Of a DNA stretch of 64,000 nt, positions 36,120 through 48,894 are shown in pieces. Position numbers and translations under genes: made by a program. Location: the NCBI RefSeq assembly GCF_932274485.2, contig NC_065881.2:75580702-75644701 (forward strand). The letters run 5' to 3'. This DNA comes from Patella vulgata (lineage: Eukaryota; Mollusca; Gastropoda; Patellidae). The notes under the pieces are model-generated. The model was not told the DNA's origin, made no database searches, and saw only the letters and a program-made list of their open reading frames with translations. Every line of letters starts with the position of its first letter. The stretch's first letter is position 1.

Positions 36120-36256
36120 TATCTAGCCTTGACATCGAGAGTTTATTATGGTCTGGATAAGTTAATTAATGTTTCATTGATAATTTAGATAACATTTCAG
36201 GCCTAAAGAAAGACTTGTAATAAAGCAGATTTTGCTCTTGCATAATGCATGTTTAA
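36120..36256. mobile_element. TTAA MITE family A, half copy
   Basis: Matches the right half of 46592-46998 closely (CTAGCCTTGACATCGAGAG..., ending CATAATGCATGTTTAAG). TTAA is at 36253-36256; the other half is missing. Confidence 0.7.
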
Positions 36257-36701
36257 GATATTTGTCTTACCAGGAATAACAATGCAACAGTTCATTTTTA
36301 CATTTTATACATTAAGCTGCTTACATAAATGTATGGTACAATGCATAATAGAATAAAGTCATTCTCTCAAACCTCATCCAGCCAGAATCGCTGGACGAGT
36401 CTGCTGATAGAAACTGCTACATCATATGGTCTAGGAACTCAGATGGTAATCTCTCCGGAATGAAAATCTGTCTTAAAAAGGAATCATGGACATCACACAT
36501 AGACTAGGCTATTCATGACCCTGAACCTGTGCAATTACTGATATGACTGGCTATGTTTTGTTTCTATAACTCTTTTTATGTGTCAACCTGTCACTTATAT
36601 TTTTACTGCACATTTAGTACAGTTGGCCAAAGACATTAATTAATGAAATATAATGCCACCATTAATTATAAGAGCAAAAATTCTAGCAAAAGTCTTACAC
36701 T

Positions 36702-36866
36702 TTAGCAGTGGGAGGAAACCGGAGGACCCAGATAAAAAACACAAGGTTGGACATGAAACCCTACTCCTTGTCATGTACAAGCGGGGAATCAAAACCACGC
36801 CATTCGACTCAAATAACAGACCTTTTGATCCAACGTGCATGCGTTAACCATTCGGCCGCCCAATCC
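36702..36866 (-). mobile_element. SINE-1, head half only
   Basis: AGCAGTGGGAGGAAACCGGA to CATTCGGCCGCCCAATCCCC; the tail half is absent. Confidence 0.8.
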
Positions 36867-36869
36867 CCA

Positions 36870-38436
36870 TCAAAGTGAAAGAAAAATCAAGTCCACCTAT
36901 ATCTATTGGCATCAATATAAAAGAATCCTTGACAATTTGAATAAAGGATGAGTAGTAGGTGGAAAGACCACTATCCGGGCAGAATTCTCCTACTGCACCA
37001 TGCAAATGGAAATAAAAATTACCATGCTTGTCTGAAAATGACCCATGTAAGTTATTTTCCGTTGACTCTGCATTAAACTCCTTTCCTATGTATTGTAGAC
37101 TGTAAGATTTGTGAAAGATAACCTTGGGGATAAGTTACATCCCAAAACATACAATTACAGACAGCATTGACAATTAGGGAGTTATCGGATATTTTTGTTG
37201 ACACTAAGTGCTGTACCACACTCAGAATATATGGCAATGTCGATCTGTATCCCACTTTATGAAACAAGTTGCACAATTGGGAACTTACTCAGTTTCTAAT
37301 GTAGTCCCATTGCTACTCTTATTACCACTGCTGGGAATTATCATTATAGACAAAGTAAATGGACTTGTATAATCCTGGTTAAAGGTCATTGAAGAATAGA
37401 ATGTGGTCGGACAATACAAGAAAAAAAAACCTTGTTTATTCTGTGACATCTTAAAAATTGATCCCGGCATAACCTTGCGTAAAGTTGACAATAAACTTGT
37501 AAATCTGCCAGACTGATCAATATAAATAATCATTGTTCATGTATAATTATGATATTATATAATATTAATAAATATCAATATATTCATCAACATAAACATA
37601 CAATCCAATATTCTCTGTCATTTCTGACTTCCCTCTAATTCAAGAGTTAAGGGCTATTGATCAAAAGTCCATTAGCAAATAAAATATGCCGTTTTCCAAA
37701 TTGACTATAAGCAGTTCAATCAAATGTTTAAATAAGATTGTGTACAAAATTTGAGACAAATATATTAATATGATATAGAGACTTTCCAAGATCAAATATA
37801 GTGGATTTGAAAGGTTTCAGTAAATATTTGTGCAAATTGAGTGTATTTTAGTCTGGGGCTATCTTGACAGTGATAATCATATCGCATTTAAGGGAAGACT
37901 CCATATGCAGTAACCATATCTTCTCTGGTTATGAAATACAGCTCTAATAATGATTGCCTGTGATTATCTGTAATGAAATCAAAACATTAATGTCCCCTAT
38001 TTTACTTTTATGTTGTTCCCTCTGATACTTACACCTCCAATTTTCAGCTTCATAAATGTAGTTAGATTTTATGACATCTTCAAGTTTGTGAAGAAGAATT
38101 GTCCTATAGCACTATCTAGTGTTTCTTTCTAACATCAGACTGCCGTTTTAAATACAGCCACATTCACAAATACTGACAGTGCGAGTAGCTTTTTGCCGAC
38201 TTCAAAGAATTAAGGATGATGAATACAATAATTTGAAACTCTTATTCTAAATTTAGCTCTCATACTTAAGGAAGATAATCTTCTCAACAGATTCTATCTT
38301 TAAAAGTAATTTTAGTTATTGATTACAGTCAAGTTATATTGATCAATTCCTATAACAAGTCAAATGTCATTTTTATACGCCCACAAAATACTTAAGCAAT
38401 GTTCCATTACAACCTATTATTTTAGAGATGTAACAA
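36870..38436. other. No recognisable feature
   Basis: A minus-strand frame of 82 codons (37285-37533) is open, but it has no known motif and no splice support. Confidence 0.45.
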
Positions 38437-38661
38437 TTCTAAGAGAGAGAGAGAGGGGGAGAGAGAGAGAGAGAAAGAGAGAGAAAGGCTGAAGTCCACT
38501 TGACACAAACTAGGCCATTTCCAGGCTAATATAGTGCAATTTTATTTTAATAATTCACTTTCGAGTAGGGGTCTTTAGCAGTGGGAGGAAACTTGAGGAC
38601 CCACAGAAAACCCACAAGGTTGGACAGGCGACCCTACTCCTTGTCACATTCAAGCAGGGAA
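38437..38661 (-). mobile_element. SINE-1 with long GA tail, head missing
   Basis: A (GA)n tract at 38441-38488 leads into the SINE-1 body, which stops at CAAGCAGGGAATCAA, just before box B, where a SINE-2 tail begins. Confidence 0.8.
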
Positions 38662-38667
38662 TCAATG

Positions 38668-38840
38668 CAAATAAATGAAATGAAATGAGGTTTATATAGT
38701 CATACTTCTCTGCACCAACTTGGCTAATGAACAAGGGCATATTCCATTAGGCCTAATACGTAGAAAATTGTCCCGGACGTAGATGTTTCTTTCTACTTTT
38801 CATCAAATTCCAACTGTCAAGGGTTCTTTAATGTGCACAG
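38668..38840 (-). mobile_element. SINE-2, degenerate tail part
   Basis: AATGAAATGAAATGAGGTTT, then CCAACTTGGCTAATGAACAA and CAACTGTCAAGGGTTCTTTA. Confidence 0.65.
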
Positions 38841-39439
38841 CAACAAATTTACAAGTCAGGCTAGATGTTCTGTTTTCCTGGTTAATTTAAGCCAGCTACG
38901 AATACTTACTAAGCCACTATCACACTGATCAGCAGTCACTGATAGGGATGACATTGATGCAACTTAATGAGCCCCAAATATTAACTTTTTTCCCTCTGCA
39001 AATTAAATTCTAGAATATTAAATTAGAAAAATAAATAAAGGTGTTTCAAGTATATGTAGGTAAAAAATATTTCCCATTCAGTGTAAATGGGTATTTAAAT
39101 GAGTAAAAGGTGCCATTCTGCCTGGACTAGTAGCGTCTTATGTAAACAATGCAGTGCCATTCAGCCAATGATTGACACAGTGTGATGTGACGTCACATGA
39201 TAAAGCAGTCATCTTTTACAGAGCTATAATATTAGTCTTCACAATACCACTGTGAAACAGATTGAGCCGCCGGGTCCTCCATTAAGCACATGATTCAACC
39301 ACCAGAGTTGTGGTACACTACCTGTACTGTAAAAAATTTTATACCCTTATTGAAAATTGTACTTGGAAAAAGTTTTGGACTTATTTTTTTTTTTAAAGCA
39401 AAGGTCTGTAATCATTACTTGAGCAATTTTCTTATTCCT

Positions 39440-39530
39440 CGCGACGCAAACTACAACATTTTGCAGCATTCCGTATCCACTGCTGACACTACAATATTTT
39501 TCAACATTCGGTATCCACTGCTGACGATGT
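39440..39530. repeat. Short tandem duplication (TATCCACTGCTGAC)
   Basis: CATTCCGTATCCACTGCTGA and CATTCGGTATCCACTGCTGA lie about 38 bp apart. Confidence 0.6.
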
Positions 39531-40059
39531 TTGGTGAGATATATTGATGGGTTTAATCCGAACAAATACAAACCAGGAGATTATTTACAATTGGTTGATA
39601 TATATGTTAAATAATCAATGAAATTTTAGCATGGATAAAATTAGATGAAAATTTCAACTATATATCTGACGTTGTCCCTTTAATAGAACAAGATAGAGTT
39701 TGAGTAAATAAGTAATTAGTTCATATCTTTACTTTATGATATTGATCTCTGAACATTATACTCAATATATGAATAATTTGTGAGGTTTTATTGGAATGAT
39801 TGTGATTATGACCCATTCACACTCCATTTAATGAGCTTATTTAATGTAATTTAGCACGAAAATTCTCCTGGTAATATACTGGTCAATGATGTAACGCTGT
39901 AATTGTACTATAAAATGTCACGAGGCTCCATTAACTTATTACAGCATGGACAATGATGTATCACCTTGGCTTCCATATTGGCAATTAACCCTATTGTACT
40001 AATATAATTGAGTAAACAGTTAAGGTGCACTGATATCAAATTCACCCCATGAAAACTAG

Positions 40060-40440
40060 GACTGACAAAATACATCTGGAAACATGGAATGGGGTTACTA
40101 TATTAACTGCTAGACAGAACACTCTCTGGTTATGTTCATTTTCGTCATAGAGAGAATTTACATTTTCTAAAGAATTTTGCAATCTCTGTTAACCATTCAT
40201 CCCCCCCAGCTAAAATATTTCCAGAAACTGGAACGGGGTTAATAATATATTAAGTGCTCCTGAACACTTTTAAGGAACCAGTATTCTGGTTTTGTACATT
40301 TTTGTCAGGGTCAAAAACAGAATTTATATTAAGGATTTTGGAATCGGTTACTTTAGAGCTTTTTGTCCGTCTGTCCGTTTCCCCCACTAAAATTTTAAAG
40401 TTTTACAAGGATAATATAAAACCCTGTTTTCATGTCACCA
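40060..40440. repeat. Two-copy ~185 bp repeat
   Basis: Units share GGAATGGGGTTA/GGAACGGGGTTA, a TCTGGTT...TACATTTTTGTC block and AGAATTTA...GAATTTTG/GATTTTGG. Likely a diverged interspersed tandem repeat. Confidence 0.5.
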
Positions 40441-40763
40441 GGACAACCTGTAGATTCTAGAACTTTACAACAATCAAGACTGTCTTTGATCAATAACGGC
40501 CAATGGAATTCCTTCATTAGAGGCTATAATACTTGTCAAACACTTAAATCATGGCAATTTCCGTCAAGTTCCATCAATTCTCATCAGTTCGATCACTATC
40601 TAATGTAATAAGTACTCTCAACAATTCAATGACTCAAGCCAACAATAATTGGAAAGACATCCATACAAATGAATGTGTCACCATTCTAGTAGACTACCCT
40701 TTACAATATGTACAACTAGAAAAGATGTCATGAATGTGTGGTCATGAGAGTTCTTTGGTGCCC

Positions 40764-41322
40764 TAAAGCCGAGAACACACTAGATGAATGATTCGGCCAA
40801 ATAAATGGCCGCTGAATTTCGCCTACTGTGCTCGATGCTGAATTTGTATTCGCTCCAATCAAATATGTTTGATATTTTCGGCCGAATATTCATTCACCAT
40901 CTTTTTATTCACCCAAGCATTCACCCGATTTTGTAAAATTCATTAACCAATCACCACTGATCTCGAGAAGTAACATGATTGTTTGAAGACAAAATGGAGA
41001 TTATCATGGCTTCATAACTGCCAATGTCTTCCTCGGCAAATTCTCGAACGAGATTGTTAAAACTGTGTGTCTCAGCAATGGATTCAAGTTTTCACCCAGT
41101 TACACCTATTCTCTTACTTCTTTCCACAGAGATGCATGCGGCGTAAAATTTAAAAAATCCCAATGCCGCAGCTATTTTTTTTTTCTTTTTCTTGGTTGCT
41201 GCCATGTTTAATCATGTGACAATGATGCAATTGACTGGTTAAACTGGCCTAGAATTCGTCTAGTGTGTCCACTTATTCGGCCAAATGATTTGGGCAGGAA
41301 TTCACCTAGTGTGTCTGCTGCT
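40764..41322 (-). mobile_element. PIF/Harbinger element, internally deleted
   Basis: Inverted ends: GAGAACACACTAGATGAATG on the left and the complement of CACCTAGTGTGTCTGCTGC on the right, with GGCCAAATGATTTGGGCAGG as a subterminal copy of GATTCGGCCAAATAAATGGC. The interior on the minus strand reads MAATKKKKKKIAAALGFFKF, then HSFNNLVREFAEEDIGSYEA. The second piece matches the usual N-terminal region of Harbinger transposases (a WVRPW block, then FNxLxxELxxED). One TGA follows KRIGVTG where Trp is expected. The DDE catalytic core is absent, so the element depends on a partner. The 3 bp target duplication typical of the group is not clear. Confidence 0.65.
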
Positions 41323-41329
41323 ATATATT

Positions 41330-42285
41330 CTGGAGACGTTTGAAGACAACTAAATCATAAATAGTACAATATACATGTACAACATAAAGTATTACAAATT
41401 CACTGCTGTATATTAAATAAAAGTATTAAATTACAAAATATACATTTATATAATATATGGTTAATAATTTGTCCATACAACATAGCATAAAACTTAGAGC
41501 CTTCAACTTATGAAATTCAGGACCATAACATTGCTCCAGTTAATAATACTTGATATCATTTCTCATTTAGCTCACAAATTTTCATTCGGCAATCAATACA
41601 TTATACAAAATATTGTTCAATGGAATATGATACAACATAAGTCTGGACTTGGATTTCATAAGCCAAACACTATGAGTTTAAGAAAAATTCTGCAACACAG
41701 TCGAGTCACCAGTTTAAATACAAAAATGCAATAACAAAAAACTTTAACTATGTGAACTCAATAAAACTATAGTTTTTAAGAGAAAGAAAAGTCTTTACGG
41801 TCCTTGGTCCCGATCCGGAATAAGATAAATAGTTTTATTTGTCAAAGTGTGAAATTTCTCCTCGAATTAGATGCATTAGCTAATAACTTTAAAGCAGAAA
41901 TAAATAAATAAAAAAAATGTAAAACTCTAATATAAAATCCACGGTTAAAATTCAATTTCATTTGAAGAAACTCATTTGATGAAGACTTGAAACTATAATC
42001 TAAAATCCAAAGTTCAATTTCATCTGAAAAAACTGATTTGATGAGTTGATGAAAAATTCATGTTTTGAAATGGATTGAGAGTAATGTGAGACTTGTTTAT
42101 GGTACATCTGATCAACTGGTTGACTGATTAACTTTCAAGGTCAAAGTCAATCAATCAGTGTTTACTCTAATTATTGATGTCCACTCTTCTATCTGCAGAC
42201 TGTCTTAATAGAATTTGCATAAATGCATAACAAATTGATCATACATGTAACTGAAGATGTCAAATGAATGATTTAAATGAAATGA
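41330..42285. other. No recognisable feature
   Basis: AT-rich, with short local direct repeats near 41940-42050 (AATCCA/AAGTTCAATTTCAT). Confidence 0.5.
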
Positions 42286-42289
42286 TTAT

Positions 42290-42495
42290 GGTGTTACGGC
42301 CTATTTTGATTTCTAGCAATTTGAGGATCTATGATGTACTGCCAATTGTACGAGACCTTGCTTTTCATACTATTTGAATGACCAGATGCTAGGTTATACC
42401 CTCATGCATCATGGACAACAGGGAATCCTGGATGGAAAATCCTGATCAACTTTCTTGGATTTGGATCAAAAACAGAATCCTCCTGGTTAATTTTA
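42290..42495 (-). mobile_element. SINE-2, very degenerate
   Basis: Isolated matches: TTACGGCCTATT, GAGACCTTGCTTTTCATACT, CTGGATGGAAAATCCTGATC, AACTTTCTTGG. Confidence 0.5.
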
Positions 42496-42503
42496 AAATG
42501 ATC

Positions 42504-42745
42504 CAATGAAATGAAATGGGGTTTGATGTCCTACTTTTCTGCACCAACTGATGACCCAATTAAGACAGGTATATAGTGTGCTATGAGGGGAATTTTGTCC
42601 TTGCCAGGCACTTTGTCCGGCATAACTGACGAGGGGAAATCGTGCCGGAAATCATAAGAAATATTCTCGGCCAAAACCGGGAGCAAACCTGATACCTGGT
42701 TAGCAAGCCAGAATCATATACTCACTGAACCACTGTGGATCGCCA
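42504..42745 (-). mobile_element. SINE-2, degenerate
   Basis: ATGAAATGAAATGGGGTTTG, GTGTGCTATGAGGGGAATTT, GGAGCAAACC and a worn head TGAACCACTG. Confidence 0.72.
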
Positions 42746-43584
42746 TGATCTAAAGGATGTTATAATAAAATACATAGATGAACCATGTGTTTTAATTCAA
42801 AAGTACAAGATATGAATAATATTTCATAATTTCCTATTTTCATAAAATTTAAATAATGATAATCTTCTGTCATTTTCTCCATAAAATATAAATTCTTAAA
42901 TTTATTGTTAATCTCTTATAATTGTAATTAAGTCAAATGATTTATACAAGATTCAGCAGTTAAATCAATCATGAAGTTACTGCTTTTGCTATATAATTCA
43001 AGATACGCCCACATTTTGCAATAGATGGACAGAGAAAAGGGAAAATCAATATGGCTTGTCATGTCATTGTCCCTATGATTCAAATGAAATTAGAAAACAA
43101 TCTGTTATAAGTCTGTAGCCTCTATGGCAGTTACATTTGTACACTAATATAAATGTCATTCTTACAATCATGTAGAATGAAAAACTAAAAGACGAAAAGA
43201 TTAAACATTTCCATCCAAAAAAAAAGATTAAGAAAATTCGTGGGATTGTGTTGTAATTATTCTGTATTTGCGGCTTGAGCCATCAACATTCAAAATTCAA
43301 TAATATTCTTGACAATCAGGAAAGACGTGACTTGCTTAAGGTTAAAGCACCTAAAAAAATATTTTAGCTATTCACTTCAGGATTTAAACATGCCACTTAT
43401 AACACATTCCGTTAAAAGAAATTCCATCAACAAATTTAAAAACAAATCATCAGTTATATGGCATGGCTGATCACAATGGAAAACAAACAGTCTATAACGG
43501 CACAGCATGCCCTTATGAGGATGTCACAATCTTAGACAAAGAAATGGTTCAAGAGCCGGTTTGGCGGCTTTCGGAGGTGTGAAT

Positions 43585-44120
43585 TGAACTGAAATTAAAT
43601 TGGGTTTACACATTCTACTTTTCTGCATCAACAGAGTTAATGGAGAAAAGCATGCTATATACTGTGAGGGACACTTTTCCTAGACATTAGGTTTTCACTT
43701 AATGGAGCATTATGTAAAGTTATGAATGGTTGTATATTTAGTTTTAACCAGATGTGTGTACTGATCGTAACTATCGTACTTGTTATTGAAGTCTTAGCCT
43801 CGCTTCTCCATTTTTAAATTAAATCATTAAATGTCCAACTGCTCTAATTTACTTAAAATCGGCCCAAAGAAAGACCTGCCATAGGCAAATTTAGGTAATG
43901 CCTGTTTCAACTTCATTAATTTCTGTTCTTAATATGTGAACATCAATATGGACACAGGACCTTGGTTTTCCGAACAACCACACATATTTTCTTTCTATGA
44001 TCTCATGTGTACACCACTAGACAAAGGAAAACAATCCTGGAAAATCTTAAGGAATTTAACTAAGCCAACACTAGGATCGAACTCGGGATGTCCTAGTTGG
44101 TGAAGAAAGCCCCTAACTCA
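43585..44120 (-). mobile_element. SINE-2, degenerate, split by MITE A
   Basis: The tail part is 43585-43698 and the head part about 43933-44120 (GGACACAGGACCTTGGTTTT; CTAGGATCGAACTCGGG). The break is at a TTAA. Confidence 0.6.
43699..43932. mobile_element. TTAA MITE family A, short copy inside a SINE
   Basis: Edges are TTAA at 43699 and about 43929. The block GGCCCAAAGAAAGACCTGCC is the inverse of the A-family TCTTTCTTTAGGCC block. It splits a degenerate SINE-2 copy whose two halves resume on each side, at a TTAA that SINE-2 naturally carries before its GTGCAC motif. Confidence 0.6.
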
Positions 44121-44124
44121 CTAT

Positions 44125-46221
44125 AAATTTAACTTAAACTGCATCAAATAATTATAATATTATAATATTCAACATTATATATCTGTATATGGTGATATAT
44201 GTTTAAATGTTTGAAAGCATGCTGCCATCAGTGTAAGACCTTTAAAAATCTTGTCCTATGAACAACTCTGGTCTTCTCCCTTTAAACATTGGTCAGACAT
44301 AACCATGGTCATATTCAACCCAAGGTAAAGTTTGTGTGGTATGAATTGTGGGTGAAATAATAACTGTGGGTGAAATAATAACTTAAGTACAAATGTCTTG
44401 TAAGAGTCAAAGTGCATCATACGTAATGTATAATTATATAACCTCATTACCAAGATACTGTATTTCAATGAGCGATGAAATGTTCAAAATTACTGAATCA
44501 CCTTAGAAAGCTGTTTACATATCTACATGTACATGTACTCATCAAATGTCTTGCAGCTTGTTGTAAGAGTCAAAGTACATCAATTAATGTCTAATAATCA
44601 TTGCTATAGAAAAAAAGGTTCAAAATTACTTAACCACCTTAGAAATCTGTTTACAAATACTCATTGAATGTCTGAGTATACATATATATAGAACCACTCC
44701 TAAATTGACAAAATTCAAGTTTCAATATGGGTTTAATTTGGTTCAAAATAACTCACTATGAGCAGACATTAATGAAAAACCTGGTAAATAATCTACCAAC
44801 AGGTTCCTAAAGAAAAAAAAAAGAATCTAGAGAATCCATTTAAAAGTGAATGAGTCAATGCGCGGTTTAACTTAATCCCGCCGTTATAGATATCACGGGA
44901 AGTGTGAGCTAATACACTGATACTTTGATCCATTCTCTCTATGAGCTTGCACATTATCGTCATTTCCTTTTGTATGTTTCACTTACTGGCCGTTATGTAC
45001 AACTACAAGTTCTCGCTGTTAATGGAAAGAGCAATTGGTCGTTGACAACATCATCAAGCATTTCAAATCTGGCTTCACAGCTTCCATTTAACATAATTTG
45101 GCTATTCACTAGGCATGTCAGGTAGAAATTAGTATGGAATTGGGGTTTTTGCATGACAAATAACAGATCGGAATAACGACTGCTTCTTAACTTAAGCTCT
45201 TTATCAGAAGTCTGCCACAAAAAACTTTTATAAATCACGTTTTATTCTAATGCATCGCTTTGATAAACATGTCATTTTTAATGCCACTAAACAAATCTTA
45301 TGGAATGAAAATGTATTAGGTTCACAATCATCGATCAAGTAAATTAACAAGTACAAGCATACTACAGACCAGGAACTGACCATGATGTTTGAGAATATGG
45401 ATGGTACATAGAGTTCCACCTCATTCGGGTACAGAATGTATTTTTCTCTGCATATAGACCTATATCACTCTGTACAGACAGAATTCGAAAAGCTTTCTTT
45501 AACAAAGGCTGGCACAGTTATGACATCATAACTTTGTTCTGTGGATGAAATTCAAAAATCTAATTCACCAAATCGATGCAGAATTTTTATGTCGATCTGA
45601 CTTGAATTGACAAGAGTCTTAGGCTTTTTCGAAGAGCATTGCCCCAAGAAGAACACCAACAAGATGAGTAACGGTTAGCAATCAGTTCCAGCCTTTCCAC
45701 GTCCAAATTTTTTTTTAATTGTACTGTAACTGGCTTGGTTCTTAGTACTGTTGTCAATGCTTCATTGTGGTCTCTTCTTATTCATAGATCATAAACTCAT
45801 GATTCAGTTAGTTGTAGTACTTTAAGTCGATACAGTAATAACAATTACAACAGACAAAATTCAGAACTATATTATAGGTATACAGAATTATGCACAACTA
45901 AAGAGGTATAATTTCAAGAGTTGGCATAAGTTAAATGGAGCCTGCTAACTGTTTCTTTTCCCTAACTTGTCCTCCCTGGGTCCATCTTCACATTTATATA
46001 TTATATATTCGAAGATTTAACCCTTAGCTACCTACATTACAATTAACATAAACACAATTTAGACATAGATTAAAATATTAAAAGAATACAAAGAAGATTA
46101 TAGACATAAAAGAATAAGCTTATAATATTAACTATATACATGTATTAAAATATTACCATTAACATACATTCTTATTAGAATACTCGTTAAGAGGACTATG
46201 CTCTAAGATGTTATATCAGTG
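44125..46221. other. No recognisable feature
   Basis: It includes a diverged pair of segments (44376-44500 and 44540-44680: TGTAAGAGTCAAAGT..CATCA, TTCAAAATTACT). Frames near 45000 are unsupported. Confidence 0.45.
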
Positions 46222-46595
46222 TTAAAGTTATACAATTTCATATTTTCTAAGAAAGTCAAAACATAATTATTTCTATGTCTTTTGCTCAATAGGTTGTCAA
46301 CTCACTATTATACGATCATAGGTGACATTCTCACACTTAAAACTCATTTACACCGGAAATAATAACACAATTACCTCCCTTGTTTTCTTTTCTCCACCAT
46401 GGAGTAGCTATTTTCAAACGTTTGAATTTGAAGAGGAAATGATATTTTTGCCAATTTCTCAACTGGCAATAGTGAATTATAGGATTAATAGGATTATTCT
46501 TTAACAAGGTAGGACTGTTTATAGATACCATAATTTAAGGCTTTATTTTAATAAATTTTAAAAATATAAAGTAAAAATATGAAATTGCAACTTAA
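46222..46595. mobile_element. TTAA MITE family B (374 bp)
   Basis: TTAA at both edges. The termini TTAAAGTTATACAATTTCAT and the inverse of ATGAAATTGCAACTTAA form the inverted repeat. Internal sequence matches 59858-60244 in reverse orientation. Confidence 0.82.
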
Positions 46596-46998
46596 AAGAT
46601 ACATTATGGGAGATAAGATAAAGAGATGGCAGTTCTCGCTATAATAGTTAAAAACTAGATGGTGTAAAGGTAATTTGCTGAAAATTTCAGTCAAATTGAT
46701 CCACTATGAGCCGAGAAAAAAGCGGGTGAAATTTTTGCATAGTCTCGGTCATCATTACTAAAATCATTAATATAAACAGCATAGTCTCGATTATCCACTT
46801 TTTCTGATTTAATTATCAACGGCCGTTAGCGGCATATAAGAATCTAATCCAGCCAACATCGAAGGCTAGCCTTGACATCGAGAGTTTATTATGGTCTGGA
46901 TAAGTTAATTAATGTCTAATTGATAATTTAGATAACATTTCAGGCCTAAAGAAAGACTTGTAATAAGCAGATTTTGCTCTTGCATAATGCATGTTTAA
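46592..46998. mobile_element. TTAA MITE family A (407 bp), abutting a B copy
   Basis: Best copy of family A. The inverted ends (TTAAAAGATACATTATG and CATAATGCATGTTTAA) are each bounded by TTAA (46592-46595, 46995-46998). Its left TTAA is also the right TTAA of the family B element at 46222-46595. Confidence 0.82.
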
Positions 46999-47680
46999 GG
47001 TAACCCATCATTAATTCAACCATAGAAAGATAATTATAGGGTCTTGATAGACCGTGATGACAGTACCATGTGGTGGATGTTATTATGAACATGTAACTGA
47101 CTACTGTACAACAGTAGGCATTATGAAAGATAAATATATAAAGAGATCACTTCTCAAAAGCAATACATCATGCTTTTTTTTAGCGAAAATACCACAAGCA
47201 ACATCCCACTCCAATATATATACACAAGTTACATCTGGTATAGCTTCCTTACAAGTTTAACAAAGAGAAAAAACACCATTGACCTCATGGTATATCACCA
47301 GTAAGTTATCAACGACAATGATCTTACCATGCGCACCGATAATCATTTTGTTTTTAGAGTTGTTAAGCTTGAATGTATACTGAAAATAATGTGATAAATC
47401 AGATTTAACAATGATATTGATTTCTTGTTCATCTGAATCACTTATTTTAGGCATTTATATGTATATTTCCAACGCGTATTGCAATAAACAACCCCATCCA
47501 AGATCAAGATTTAAAAGTGTAGCAATATTGTTATAAATTTATAAAAATAAACCCTTGTCTTCGCATTGACTTAAAACATATTTTATCATTTAAATCTACT
47601 TATGGAAACTTACAAACCTCCACATTTCTCGAATACAATGTTTGGGCACTATATTTCTGCTTTAGCTACCAAAATAACTT

Positions 47681-47841
47681 TATACAGGTCACAATTCTAT
47701 GGAATACAATTACTGCTTATTACTGAACCACGTTTCAACTAGGCTTCTCTAGTCATTGCTTGATAATGACTAGAGAAGCCTAGTCGTAATGAAGCTCAGT
47801 AATAAGCAGTAATTGTATTCCATAGAATTGTGACTTGTATA
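47681..47841. repeat. Foldback palindrome, ~76 bp arms
   Basis: Left arm 47681-47756 and right arm 47766-47841 are near-perfect complements (outer CACAATTCTATGGAATACAA, inner CTAGGCTTCTCTAGTCAT) around the loop TGCTTGATA. The core resembles that of the palindrome at 346-479. Confidence 0.92.
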
Positions 47842-47910
47842 TTCCATTTCAATTACTAAATGCCATTGAAACAATTTATCAAAATAACTTTCATTAAGCA
47901 ATGTAATCAA

Positions 47911-48020
47911 GAAATGAAATGTCCTACTGTTCTGGACCAACTGGGCTAATGAAGATGGGCATATGCAACACAGTGTGCTACAAAGGGAAATTTTGCTCAG
48001 ACAGCAGCATTACAGACTAG
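47911..48020 (-). mobile_element. SINE-2 fragment
   Basis: AAATGAAATGTCCTACTGTT through GAAATTTTGCTCAGACAGCA. Confidence 0.72.
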
Positions 48021-48894
48021 TCAATAAGCCAATTAATGATGACAAATTGTTCTATCTAATATGCCACTATAATTGCTTTGATTGTATCTATGTATGATAT
48101 AGATAAAATCTGAATATAGCTGGTAAATTCATGTATGTAATACCATAGTTGGCCATTACAGAAATTAACACTCTCTTCTTAGACTTAAAGATACCTTCCC
48201 GCGTACGAACTGGGTGATCTGATGATATATTTGGACCAAAAACATATTCAAACTAATCAATCTATGAAAATTTTGCTTCAAAGCCTTTTCAAAACATATT
48301 GTATTTGCTAGGGAATACCCCTGCTATAAAAAATCAATTAAAAGAAGCCATGTTTGTGTCATGTGACTTAGCAACAGGTGCAAAGCCGGAGGAGAATTCA
48401 TTGCACATAAAAGACGGTGTTGTCTTTAATCGCTGTTCATTTATCAAAAATATCGAAGAGTAATTAATTCTCAGATTATCCACTGACCACGTCTTTTCCT
48501 GTAGTTTTTATCACAGAAACTGTTGTACGTTTAAACTCACCATCAAGTTTATCAACATATACATCAAGTGCTCACTAATGCTGAGAAACCAGACAATCTT
48601 CGCATGCAACCTTTGATGTCACATTGGGTTGCTGGTAAGGGAAACCCTTACATTTTTGTTTGTCCTATATGCTCTCCATCAGTGTTTTTTTTTTTTTTTA
48701 GGGAATCCAGTTTTTTTTCTAGTAAGATTGAATGTTTCTACTTTCCAATTCCATACATATACCAAATTGCCATACTTTTACTGAAAATAACCACCTGATA
48801 AAATATTTTATGGAAAAGTATCTTTAACATGTTAATATGTTAGTATTCATATGGGAATACTTAAAAGTTACAAATGCCAGAATAAAAGTATGGT

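Noticed and set aside
36360-36560. Moderate-GC stretch tested as an exon
   Set aside because: Stops in all frames within about 40 codons and no paired splice sites.
37285-37533. 82-codon minus-strand frame
   Set aside because: No motif and no supporting context.
44993-45238. 81-codon minus-strand frame near a less AT-rich patch
   Set aside because: No family resemblance and no splice signals. Length is within chance for this composition.
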